Shown here piece after piece: positions 9,112 to 16,411 of a stretch of DNA of 64,000 bases. Position 1 is the first letter of the stretch. The number at the start of each line of letters is the position of its first letter. The notes beneath the pieces were generated by a model that saw only the letters and a program-made list of their open reading frames with translations, was not told the origin of the DNA and did not search any database. The stretch covers positions 21,464 through 85,463 of the forward strand of contig JANMZO010000414.1 in assembly GCA_031383405.1 (NCBI GenBank), written 5' to 3'. This stretch comes from JANMZO01 sp031383405. Lineage in GTDB: Bacteria; Actinomycetota; Acidimicrobiia; Acidimicrobiales; JANYDT01. Position numbers and translations under genes: made by a program.

Positions 9112-10401
9112 ATGAGCAACGAGCTGAGTCGCCGGCAAGTGCTGGCCGGGGCGACGCTCGGTGTCACGAGCGGGAAACGCTCGACGCGCACCCGTCGCCC
9201 GAGATCGACGAAAGTGAACGCCAAGGTGCCGCCCCTCTCTCCGCGGAACCTCCTGATAGTGATCGATGGAGGCCCGGGTGGGCGCCTGCACGCAACGTTC
9301 GGACCGGGTTCCCCATCGATTGACGACGGCTCCCGCGGCGACTACTTCGTGTTCAACTTCCTGATCAAGTCGCTCATGGCGAAGCTGCCGAAGCAGTGGA
9401 CCGTGACACGTGCGCATCGCGATGTCGATCCGCACGACTGGGCCTCGCTCTCCGACGTCGACCGCCGTTTGTACGCGCCCAACATCGAGCGGTTCCGTTT
9501 CGATGCGATCGATTTGGCGACCTTTGATGCGATCTGGCTAATCGGGGTCGGAAGTGTCCCTGAAACGGTGTCTTTGGCGGAAACCGAGAGTCTGGCGATC
9601 GCGCAGTTCATGGACGCCGGCGGTGGCATCTTCGCGACCGGTGATCACGGCGACATCGGACAGCCGATGTGCGGACGGATCCCACGGGTGCGCTCGATGC
9701 GAGCCTGGTTCACCAAGGATCCGCCCGACAACGAACCGAGGTCGCCCGATCCCGTCGCTGCCGAACGTAACGACACGACGCGCCCCGGTCCCGGCGAGGA
9801 TGCCCTTTCGACGAACTTCCAGTTCTCGAATCAATCCGATGACAACCCCGCACCGATCACGTTCACTGCGGAGGGCAAGCGTCACGAACTCTTCGATCTC
9901 GGCCAGGGTCGCCGACTCGTCGCGTTTCCGGATCACATGCACGAAGGGGAGGTGATCGACCCATTCGAGCCGCGCCACCACATGTCGCCCACATTGACCT
10001 ATGCGGGTCAGGCGATCACCGAGTATCCCCTCGCTCGCGACGGCAGCCGCCCGGCGCCGGTGATCCTCGCTCTTGGCTCCGTTCTCGGCGGCCACTCGAC
10101 AATTTCGACCGAGACCAGCCACGTGGGTTCCTCGCTGCCGACCCGACCAGGGAATCGACTGTTCGGAACCGTGTGTGCCTACGACGGGCGACCCCTCGGA
10201 CTGGGGCGGGTTGTCGTGACATCAACGTTTCACCATCTCGCCGACATCAACCTCATCGGTGATCCGCTTGCGCTCACGCTGTCCGGTCAGCCGGACCTGG
10301 AGCGTCGCGCTGGGTTCACGGCGTCGCCAAAAGGTCGGCAACTGCTCGAAGACCTTGGGGTCTTCTGGGCAAACATCGCGCAGTGGATAGCCCGCCCGTG
10401 A
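9112..10401 (+). CDS. Large uncharacterised protein with a twin-arginine-like N-terminus
   Basis: A 429-residue protein of unrecognised family. It begins with SRRQVLAGATLG, which looks like a twin-arginine export motif, but the following segment is short and quickly turns basic (GKRSTRTRRPRS), so export is uncertain. The middle contains ATFDAIWLIGVGSVPE and AQFMDAGGGIFATGDHGDIG, strand-turn-glycine patterns like those of ThuA or class I amidotransferase-like flavodoxin folds. A run with several His and Asp residues follows (FPDHMHEGEVIDPFEPRHHM), and near the end is VVTSTFHHLADINLIGDP. No catalytic triad can be assigned. It is preceded by a gene-free 528 bp and followed by gene remnants. Confidence 0.75.
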   Translation: MSNELSRRQVLAGATLGVTSGKRSTRTRRPRSTKVNAKVPPLSPRNLLIVIDGGPGGRLHATFGPGSPSIDDGSRGDYFVFNFLIKSLMAKLPKQWTVTRAHRDVDPHDWASLSDVDRRLYAPNIERFRFDAIDLATFDAIWLIGVGSVPETVSLAETESLAIAQFMDAGGGIFATGDHGDIGQPMCGRIPRVRSMRAWFTKDPPDNEPRSPDPVAAERNDTTRPGPGEDALSTNFQFSNQSDDNPAPITFTAEGKRHELFDLGQGRRLVAFPDHMHEGEVIDPFEPRHHMSPTLTYAGQAITEYPLARDGSRPAPVILALGSVLGGHSTISTETSHVGSSLPTRPGNRLFGTVCAYDGRPLGLGRVVVTSTFHHLADINLIGDPLALTLSGQPDLERRAGFTASPKGRQLLEDLGVFWANIAQWIARP

Positions 10402-10430
10402 CCGGACCGTGGTATCGCTCCCCTTCGGGG

Positions 10431-10500
10431 CCGGTCAGCCAGGAGATGACCCTCAACTGCGTCGCCCAGCAGATCCTCGGCCTCCCCCGCAGCTACTGAG
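10431..10500 (+). pseudogene. Duplicated 3' tail of an acyl-CoA dehydrogenase (repeat copy 2)
   Basis: These 70 bp match 8514-8583 at all but two positions, including the stop codon, and encode the last residues of the acyl-CoA dehydrogenase. Nothing upstream continues the gene: the preceding sequence is the end of the 429-residue protein. It is therefore an orphan tail left by duplication, unequal recombination or insertion. It ends two bases before a perfect 15-bp inverted repeat. Confidence 0.9.
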
Positions 10501-10502
10501 AT

Positions 10503-10551
10503 CGATTGTGCGGAATTTGCCTCTCCGGAAGCGTCTAATTCCGCACAATCG
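10503..10551. repeat. Perfect 15-bp inverted repeat with 19-nt spacer
   Basis: CGATTGTGCGGAATT at 10503-10517 is followed by its exact complement at 10537-10551. It sits between the orphan acyl-CoA dehydrogenase tail and a 5'-truncated padR remnant. No T-tract follows, so it is not an obvious intrinsic terminator. It could be the paired ends of a small mobile element, a cruciform, or the scar of the event that created the duplication. Confidence 0.9.
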
Positions 10552-10567
10552 TCGGTGCCGGTGCAAG

Positions 10568-10924
10568 TTCGAACTGTCGGAGCGAACCGGTGGCCGCTGG
10601 CGTCCGAGCCCGGGCAGTGTCTATCCAATGCTCGCCGCGCTGCAGGACGAGGGTTTGGTCACGTCGACCGAGACCGATGGCAAGCGGATCTTCCAACTCA
10701 CCCCGGCCGGCGATGCCGAGGCGACCGAGCGGTTGGCGGCCGGCGGAAACCCTTGGGAAATGGGAAACGACGACGAGCATCACAAACTGCGGACCGCCGT
10801 GGTTCAGGTGATCGCCGCAGCAAAACAGGTTGGATTGAGTGGGAACCCCGAGCTCCTGCAAAAGGCCGAAGTCATCGTGACGGAAGCCCGCCGCAAGCTC
10901 TACCAGTTGCTCGCCGAGTCATGA
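10568..10924 (+). pseudogene. 5'-truncated PadR-family regulator
   Basis: From FELSERTGGRWRPSPGSVYP onward the frame matches the second half of a PadR winged helix (recognition helix and wing: PMLAALQDEGLVTSTETDGK, then FQLTPAGDAEA), followed by a helical C-terminal domain. The start and first helices expected before FELSERTGG are missing: upstream lie the inverted repeat and the duplicated acyl-CoA dehydrogenase tail. An open frame continues upstream to 10409, but its residues there come from those unrelated elements. The tail overlaps the end of the convergent lnt by six bases. Most likely non-functional, although a fusion protein could still be made. Confidence 0.82.
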
Positions 10925-12499
10925 CCGAACCTCGGGTCCGGGTCGCGGGGTTTCTCGCAACCCGGCCGAAGGCGAACCATCCCTGCGCCGCCGGCCTGAG
11001 CGGAGGTAGCCCATTCCAACGCTCAGCGCCGCTAGCAGTAGAGCGGGAAGGTCGTTGAACCGGGCATAGGGCGTCAGCCCGCTGCGACGCTGGATCGACT
11101 CGACCAGGGCCTCGCGACGTTCGAGAGTCGTTCGCTCGATTACGCGGCCCCGGTTGTTGATGAAGCCGGACCGACCGGTTGGCGCGGCCTGGGCCACCCA
11201 CCGACCATTCTCCAGCGCGCGCAGCTGAGCAGCGGCGATTTGCTGCGTTGGAACCTGCGACGACACGTACGACGACGCATTCGTCGGAATCAAAATCGCT
11301 TCACCTCCGGCGCGCACTCCCCCCCGGGCCCGGTCATCGAAGAACCCCTCATAGGAGATCAGGATGGCGTACCGGCCCACCGGAGTGCGGATCATCCCCA
11401 CGCTCGATCCCGACTTGCCATCGCGTGTGGGGAGTGCAGCGAGACCCCATGACTCGATCTGCCTCCGGAACGGGAAGTACTCACCGTAGGGAACGAGTCG
11501 GACCTTGGTGTAGCGGTCGCCCATGTCGCCGTTGGGCTCGATCACGATCGAACGGTTCCAGAAGAACTTTGGCCCACCGCTTTCAATGACGCCGGGGATC
11601 AGGGTGGCATGCGCTTTCCGGGCGACCGCCTGAAGGTCACCCAGTTCCCGCGAGCCGGCAAGGTTCACGACATGGACGATGTCTTCGGGCCAAAGGATCA
11701 AATCAACCTTTTGATCGATCAGCCCGGTCGCGTCGAGATGGGCCCGGTATGCCCGGACCGTGCCCTGGTCGCTGGCCCGAATGCCGCGCCGCCCTCCGCC
11801 TTGCACGATGGCCACCTTGACTTGGCCGATCTGTTTCGTACCATCGGGCAGAACAGTGGACAAAGCAGTAAGTGCACATACTACCCCGAGAACGGCGGCA
11901 GCTTGTCTGACCTGTGACCGGATGAGCATAAGAAGTCCGACGGCTGCGAGTGAAGTAATTCCGATGAGGGCAAGCCGTCCGCCGAATGCCACTATGCGCG
12001 CATAGGGACTGGCGGCTTGTCCCAGATCGATTCCACCGAGGGGAAGCCCCCCGAAGGGCCAAAGACTGCGCAGAGCATCGGCAATCATGAGACCACCGGG
12101 TAGCGACCACGTGATCTGACTCGGTCGAACCAGTAAGAGTCCGATGATCGTGCAGCCGGTTTCGATCAACGCCACGATGAGCCCGCCGGGCAGGCTGAAC
12201 TTCGTCATCCACCACAGGGAGATCCCGTAGAGCGTCAGACCGAACACAAAACCAATGGCCAAACGCCGGCGCCAACCGGCTCCGTCGCACGCCCAGCCAA
12301 CGAGCGCAATGCCGACGATCGCGCATGGCCACCATCCAAAGGGCGGCACCGATGCGGTCGTCAGAAGACCGCCCAGGAGGGCCAGCAACAACGACTGGCG
12401 ACGGCTCGGCTGTCGCCCGAGTCCCACGGTCGAATGTCCCACGGCCGAACGCCCCACCGCCGAACGCCCCACGTCGTTATTGCGCCCGCACGCGAACAA
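10919..12499 (-). CDS. lnt: Apolipoprotein N-acyltransferase homologue with Ser at the nucleophile position
   Basis: A 526-residue Lnt homologue: several N-terminal membrane helices (about residues 36-215) followed by a periplasmic nitrilase-fold domain. Lnt transfers an acyl chain to the N-terminal Cys of lipoproteins with a Glu-Lys-Cys triad. Here Glu272 (LWPEDI) and Lys332 (YTKVRLVPYGEYFPF) are present, but the Cys position is Ser382 (ILISYEGFF, codon TCC at 11354-11356). The first 25 codons carry a 15-bp tandem repeat and overlap the end of the upstream GH36 gene, so the true start may be an internal GTG. Activity is doubtful or altered. The substitution may be common in this clade, which I cannot check. 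Confidence 0.88.
   Translation of the reverse strand: MFACGRNNDVGRSAVGRSAVGHSTVGLGRQPSRRQSLLLALLGGLLTTASVPPFGWWPCAIVGIALVGWACDGAGWRRRLAIGFVFGLTLYGISLWWMTKFSLPGGLIVALIETGCTIIGLLLVRPSQITWSLPGGLMIADALRSLWPFGGLPLGGIDLGQAASPYARIVAFGGRLALIGITSLAAVGLLMLIRSQVRQAAAVLGVVCALTALSTVLPDGTKQIGQVKVAIVQGGGRRGIRASDQGTVRAYRAHLDATGLIDQKVDLILWPEDIVHVVNLAGSRELGDLQAVARKAHATLIPGVIESGGPKFFWNRSIVIEPNGDMGDRYTKVRLVPYGEYFPFRRQIESWGLAALPTRDGKSGSSVGMIRTPVGRYAILISYEGFFDDRARGGVRAGGEAILIPTNASSYVSSQVPTQQIAAAQLRALENGRWVAQAAPTGRSGFINNRGRVIERTTLERREALVESIQRRSGLTPYARFNDLPALLLAALSVGMGYLRSGRRRRDGSPSAGLRETPRPGPEVRS
12423..12472. repeat. 15-bp tandem repeat, about 3.3 copies, at the 5' end of lnt
   Basis: Units such as CCCACGGCCGAACGC occur at 12423-12437, 12438-12452 and 12453-12467, with a partial fourth. 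On the coding strand they give VGRSAVGRSAVGHSTVG. The unit is a multiple of three, so copy number can change without a frameshift. Confidence 0.9.
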
Positions 12500-14600
12500 G
12501 AACCGCCGTCTCCGGATTGCATACCGGCATGGCGACCCCGAGCGACATAGCCAACCCGCCGGCCAGCGTCACCGAAGTTTCCATCCACGCCGGTTCCGAA
12601 CGCATCGGTCCGTAAGGCTCGTCGGAAATGGGAACCACAGAGATCTCGTAGTTGGCATGAGGATCGAGGCCGGCCAGTCGAAGCGCGTGGGGAACCGATG
12701 TGGCGCTAGTCGTCAGCTGGACATACGTGAACAGTGCATCGCGTTTGTCCCCGGAGACGACACCGTGGCCCCAAGCGGCAGGGTCGGTTGGATCGAGTCT
12801 CACGACGGTGCCACCGTGAAGCAACGGTCGTAGGTCCTTATGGAGGGAAATGATCCGCCGTAGTTGGATCCGGTCGCGTTCGGTGATGGTCGAGACGTTC
12901 CACTCCACGCCCAAGTGCCCGAACAAAGCGGTCGCGGCCCGGAATGCGACGCTATGACGACGACCGGTCGTGTGAGCGGGTGACGGGCCGATGTGCGCGC
13001 CCATGAGCTCCGGTGGAAAGAAATAGGAGAACGACCGTTGGATCCGCTGACGTTCCAGCGCGTCTATGCAGTCGCTCGTCCACACCCGCTTGGTAAATTC
13101 GGTGATTGCGAAGTCGGAGCGTCCGCCACCGGAGGAACACGACTCGAACTCCACGCCGGGATGCCGGGCGTTGAGTTCACCGAACAACCGGTAGAGGGCG
13201 AGCGTCTGCCGGTATGCCGAGGCTCGGCCAAGATGCGAGCCCTGAACGATGTCGCGGTTGAAGTCCCACTTCACGTACGAGATCTCGTGATCCCGCAGAA
13301 TCGTGTCGATGCGCTCCAGCAGATAGGCATACACGTCGGGATTGGCAAGGTCGAGTACGAGTTGATCACGCGAGAGCGGTGCCTCGTAGCCGTCGGTGAC
13401 GAGGGCCCAGTCGGGATGGGCGCGGTACAGGTCACTGTCGGGGTTCACCATTTCCGGTTCGAACCACAGACCGAACTCCATGCCGAGACCGCGGACGTGC
13501 GAAATAAGCGGAGACAATCCTTCGGGGTAGACGGCCGGATCGACGTACCAGTCGCCCAGTCCGGCGTTGTCGGAACGGCGGTGCATGAACCAGCCGTCGT
13601 CGAGTACGAAGCGTTCGATCCCCACCTCAGCGGCGGCTCTGGCCAGGCCGAACAGTGTCTCGGAATCGTGATTGAAATAGACCGCTTCCCAGGTGTTGAG
13701 TGTGACGGGTCGAGGGGTCGCCGGGTGACCCGGCCGCGACCGCAGGAAGCGGTGAAACGCAGCGGAAGCCCCGTTGAGCCCCGACCCGCTCCAGGTGGCG
13801 TAGAGCCACGGCCCGGTGAACGACTCGCCGGGAGTCAGCAACATTTCGCCCGGCGACAGAGCGACACCGGCCTGGAAGTCGCCGCGGCCGTCGTTCAGAC
13901 GCTCGGCCCGCATCTCGTGATAGCCACTCCACGCGAGATGGACACCGAGGACCTCGCCGGATGTTTCACCGAATGAAGGTGTGCCGAAGAACATGCCGGG
14001 CGCGTTCTTCTGGACGGGTCGACCGCTGCGGTTGTCCCAGGACTTTGCGCCGATACCGAGCGGGGTCCGCTGCGGGCGCATCTCATCGGTCCATCGCCCC
14101 GGAAAGTCGAGAACCTCCGAATACTGGGCGGGGAGGGGAAGGGCCACGTGGAGACGTTGGAGCTGATAATCGGATGGTCCGGTGTTGGTCAGCGTGGCCT
14201 GGAACCGGAAGACATCAGGTCCGGCCTCTTCGATTGTTACCTCGAGACCGAGACCGGCGACTGGATCGGTGGAGTACACGACCAGCGCTTCGGAATACGA
14301 CACATGGCCGGGTTGGAACTTCGGAGCCCACCCCGAACCGTCGGGGCGGTGACCTTCCAGAGCGGGTCGGGCCCCGGTTGCGTCGGCGTGCGTTGGAACC
14401 ATTGAAAGAAGTCCCTCGGCGTCGAATGTGGCCCTGGGCACGGGTCGGCCGGTGGCCAACCGAACCGCCGACAGGTCAGTGGCAACGGCCAGCCGACCTC
14501 CGAAGAAAACCACCTCGGGAACTCCGCGCGCGGCGTCGATGATCAGTGACGTCGACTCCGACTGGAGATGAAATGTCGAACCCTGTTTGACAATATGCAC
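12477..14600 (-). CDS. Alpha-galactosidase, glycoside hydrolase family 36
   Basis: A retaining GH36 enzyme that releases terminal alpha-galactose. The C-terminal two-thirds form the TIM barrel, with FVLDDGWFM, GMEFGLWFEPEMVNPDSDLY and the nucleophile motif YVKWDFNRD (Asp446 from this start). SCSSGGGRSD and the acid/base region WTSDCIDALERQRIQ (Asp510) follow. I start at the GTG at 14600 (VHIVKQGSTFHL), which has AGGGG about 10 bases upstream and gives 707 residues. The longest frame reaches 14669 but would overlap the divergent sigma gene region. No signal peptide, so probably cytoplasmic. Its end overlaps the lnt frame by 23 bp, an unusual pairing of functions. Confidence 0.93.
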   Translation of the reverse strand: MHIVKQGSTFHLQSESTSLIIDAARGVPEVVFFGGRLAVATDLSAVRLATGRPVPRATFDAEGLLSMVPTHADATGARPALEGHRPDGSGWAPKFQPGHVSYSEALVVYSTDPVAGLGLEVTIEEAGPDVFRFQATLTNTGPSDYQLQRLHVALPLPAQYSEVLDFPGRWTDEMRPQRTPLGIGAKSWDNRSGRPVQKNAPGMFFGTPSFGETSGEVLGVHLAWSGYHEMRAERLNDGRGDFQAGVALSPGEMLLTPGESFTGPWLYATWSGSGLNGASAAFHRFLRSRPGHPATPRPVTLNTWEAVYFNHDSETLFGLARAAAEVGIERFVLDDGWFMHRRSDNAGLGDWYVDPAVYPEGLSPLISHVRGLGMEFGLWFEPEMVNPDSDLYRAHPDWALVTDGYEAPLSRDQLVLDLANPDVYAYLLERIDTILRDHEISYVKWDFNRDIVQGSHLGRASAYRQTLALYRLFGELNARHPGVEFESCSSGGGRSDFAITEFTKRVWTSDCIDALERQRIQRSFSYFFPPELMGAHIGPSPAHTTGRRHSVAFRAATALFGHLGVEWNVSTITERDRIQLRRIISLHKDLRPLLHGGTVVRLDPTDPAAWGHGVVSGDKRDALFTYVQLTTSATSVPHALRLAGLDPHANYEISVVPISDEPYGPMRSEPAWMETSVTLAGGLAMSLGVAMPVCNPETAVLVRVRAQ

Positions 14601-14688
14601 AGTTGCCAACGCTACCCCTAGGGAACCCTGAGAATGATCGGGGAAATACGTGGCGCGAACCCCCTTCAACCCGGCCTATGGTTTCGGT

Positions 14689-15267
14689 ATGGCAGCGCAA
14701 GCCGACTTCGAGAACGTGGCAATGGAACATCTTCCGTCGCTCTACTCGGCCGCCATGCGTATGACGCACAATACGGCCGACGCGGAAGACCTTGTGCAGG
14801 AGGTTTACCTCAAGGCCTACCGGGGCTTCGGCGGGTTCCAAGAAGGCACGAACCTCAAGGCGTGGCTTTTTCGGATTCTTACAAATACCTACATCAACAT
14901 GTACCGTGCGAAAAAGCGTCGCCCTGAACAATCGGAACTCGACGAGGTGGAAGATCTCTACCTGTACCAGCGTCTCGGTGGCGCCGAGGCGGTCGCGGCA
15001 AGTCGGACGGCCGAAGACGTTGCGCTTGAAAGTTTCACCGAAAGTGAAGTGCAAGCAGCCGTCGACGCCCTCCCCGAGGCGTTCCGGATACCCGTGCTCC
15101 TGGCCGATGTCGAAGGTTTCCACTACAAGGAAATCTCGGAGATCCTCGATATTCCGATAGGAACGGTAATGAGCCGTCTCCATCGGGGAAGAAAAGCGCT
15201 CCAGAAAGCGTTGTTTGATTTCGCTGTGGAACGAAGGCTCGTGCCGGAACCGCAGTCGACCGCTTAA
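14689..15267 (+). CDS. sigR: ECF sigma factor, SigR/SigH-like (thiol-oxidative stress)
   Basis: A 192-residue ECF sigma factor. Region 2 reads SAAMRMTHNTADAEDLVQEV...FGGFQEGTNLKAWLFRILTN, and region 4 reads LPEAFRIPVLLADVEGFHYKEISEILDIPIGTVMSRLHRGRKAL. These are very close to the actinobacterial SigR/SigH group. The ATG at 14689 was preferred over the GTG at 14650 because the family starts about here. The zinc-finger anti-sigma gene downstream supports the call. The family controls thioredoxin, mycothiol and proteolysis genes after disulfide stress, and a mycothione reductase lies at 39.2 kb. I did not find a convincing SigR-type promoter in front of it. Confidence 0.9.
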   Translation: MAAQADFENVAMEHLPSLYSAAMRMTHNTADAEDLVQEVYLKAYRGFGGFQEGTNLKAWLFRILTNTYINMYRAKKRRPEQSELDEVEDLYLYQRLGGAEAVAASRTAEDVALESFTESEVQAAVDALPEAFRIPVLLADVEGFHYKEISEILDIPIGTVMSRLHRGRKALQKALFDFAVERRLVPEPQSTA

Positions 15268-15315
15268 TTCTTGCCGTAGAACGGGAATTGACGGTGTAGT
15301 GCGCCAGTTCAGCTG

Positions 15316-15360
15316 GTAGTTAGTCAGCTTGTAGTTAGTCAGCTTGCAGTTAGTCAGCTT
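15316..15360. repeat. 15-bp tandem repeat, three copies plus partials, between sigR and rsrA
   Basis: GTAGTTAGTCAGCTT is repeated at 15316-15330, 15331-15345 and 15346-15360 (last copy GCAG...), with partial units on both sides (AGTTCAGCT before, GCAGTT after). It lies in the 155-bp gap before the anti-sigma gene and is much more AT-rich than its surroundings. It may alter spacing between a promoter or mRNA structure and rsrA. Confidence 0.93.
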
Positions 15361-15422
15361 GCAGTTCATTGGGTTCGTCGCTCGAATACAGCGACCGGGG
15401 AAAAGATGTTTGCAGTGACACC

Positions 15423-15758
15423 ATGAGCAACGAATTCATCAGCGAGCAAGCGTCAGTGCATGGTTACTCCATCATGGCCTCGGGCCGCTTTGACCCCTTC
15501 GGCGATATCGACCCTTCCCTCATGTTCGATTGCAATGCCATGCTGGCCCGGCTCTACTCGTTTCTTGATGGCGAACTCAACGACGATCGAAGGGCCAAGA
15601 TTCAACGCCATCTTGATGATTGCCCCTCGTGTTTTTCGAAGTTCGACTTCGAAGCGGAGCTTCGGATCGTGATTGCCAAACGAGTGGTGTGCCGTGTCCC
15701 GGAATCACTGGTCGAGCGGATCCGCAAGTCGATCTGCGGCCCGTTGGAGAACGAGTAA
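15423..15758 (+). CDS. rsrA: Zinc-binding anti-sigma factor, RsrA-like
   Basis: A 111-residue ZAS-type anti-sigma factor expected to hold SigR inactive until its thiols are oxidised. The core has FDCNAMLARLYSFLDGELND, then RHLDDCPSC, giving the H-x3-C-x2-C signature. Further Cys residues (VVCRVP, SICGP) follow. The ATG at 15423 begins MSNEFISEQ; codons from 15369 are open but cross the repeat-rich leader. It follows sigR by 155 bp, more than usual for this pair, with a tandem repeat in the gap. The N-terminal 35 residues are an extra extension without recognised features. Confidence 0.88.
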   Translation: MSNEFISEQASVHGYSIMASGRFDPFGDIDPSLMFDCNAMLARLYSFLDGELNDDRRAKIQRHLDDCPSCFSKFDFEAELRIVIAKRVVCRVPESLVERIRKSICGPLENE

Positions 15759-15918
15759 CGCTCCACCCGGGTGCCAGATTCGCCGTTCCGCATCTGACTG
15801 AAACGACACGAAGCGGGGTCCCGCGAACCGTGATCCGCTATTCACTGATTTAACACCGTTCATCTAGGTTTTTTTCGGGGCCGGGAATATTCCGCCTTGA
15901 GCAGTTGCTGAAACCGTC

Positions 15919-16107
15919 ATGACTGAACATGCCGTAGGCGCCAAGCCTCTCTCCGGTAGCGATCGTCCGTCGAGGAAGTTTTCGTCGGGCCGCGTGTGCC
16001 GCGAGGCCAGTTGTGGAACTCGCCTTTCCATCTACAACAACGGGAAGTATTGCTCGATGCATGAACCGATGGTCGTGCCGAGAACCCGGGGCAAAAAAAT
16101 CGCATAA
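15919..16107 (+). CDS. Small conserved Cys-rich (zinc-ribbon-like) protein
   Basis: A 62-residue basic protein with RVCREASCGTRLSIYNNG followed by KYCSMHEP, a C-x4-C-x12-C-x2-H pattern that looks like a small zinc-binding knuckle. Similar short proteins are widespread in actinobacteria as hypothetical proteins. The role is unknown and a nucleic-acid-associated function is only a guess from its basic charge. It ends immediately before an 8-bp hairpin (16110-16132), which could serve as its terminator. Confidence 0.75.
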   Translation: MTEHAVGAKPLSGSDRPSRKFSSGRVCREASCGTRLSIYNNGKYCSMHEPMVVPRTRGKKIA

Positions 16108-16109
16108 CC

Positions 16110-16132
16110 CCGTCAGCTTTCCTCGCTGACGG
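16110..16132 (+). terminator. Hairpin after the small Cys-rich gene
   Basis: CCGTCAGC at 16110-16117 pairs perfectly with GCTGACGG at 16125-16132 over a 7-nt loop, two bases after the stop codon. No T-run follows, so termination is plausible but not certain. Confidence 0.55.
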
Positions 16133-16159
16133 ATTCGCCGAACTCTCCAGTCCCCCAAT

Positions 16160-16189
16160 GCGACCGCCCCAAGTCTTTGAGGCGGTCGC
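16160..16189. terminator. 9-bp perfect GC-rich hairpin
   Basis: GCGACCGCC at 16160-16168 pairs with GGCGGTCGC at 16181-16189 and is followed by TTTCG. It lies between the two tiny genes and is the stronger of the two hairpins there. It is probably a terminator for the upstream gene, with a short and imperfect U-tract. Confidence 0.55.
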
Positions 16190-16218
16190 TTTCGCGTCGA
16201 CGCACTAGTGTGTGGCTC

Positions 16219-16350
16219 ATGTTCGCTGCCGCCAAGCCCTGGTTCTACTGGCTCGCCGTCCTCCTCTCGGGCTCGGGTGTTCTCCTCGCCGTGTTGTTGT
16301 TCATCGGGTATTACGTACGGGTCATCTCGCAAAAATCACACCGCCGTTAG
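16219..16350 (+). CDS. 43-residue single-pass membrane protein
   Basis: A tiny ORF starting at ATG 16219 and stopping at TAG 16348-16350. It begins MFAAAKPWFYWLAVLL, has one long hydrophobic helix, then GYYVRVISQKSHRR as a basic cytoplasmic tail. Codon use is like the neighbours. Short membrane proteins of this look are common in actinobacterial genomes. No function is known. It lies 61 bp upstream of the DUF2342 metalloprotease gene and may be co-transcribed with it. Confidence 0.65.
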   Translation: MFAAAKPWFYWLAVLLSGSGVLLAVLLFIGYYVRVISQKSHRR

Positions 16351-16411
16351 TGCTCCGGTCTCCTGACCGGTCGAATGACATGAGTACGCTCGGCCGGAAT
16401 TTTCTACGCTG

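Noticed and set aside
8884..9435. Minus-strand open frame overlapping the start of the 429-residue protein
   Set aside because: Overlaps the plus-strand gene, no recognisable features.
14600..14689. SigR-type promoter (GGAAT / GTT) in front of sigR
   Set aside because: Only partial matches (GGGAAC with wrong -10) could be found, so I do not annotate it.
15316..15360. CRISPR or iteron array before rsrA
   Set aside because: Three contiguous 15-bp units without spacers and no replication gene nearby.
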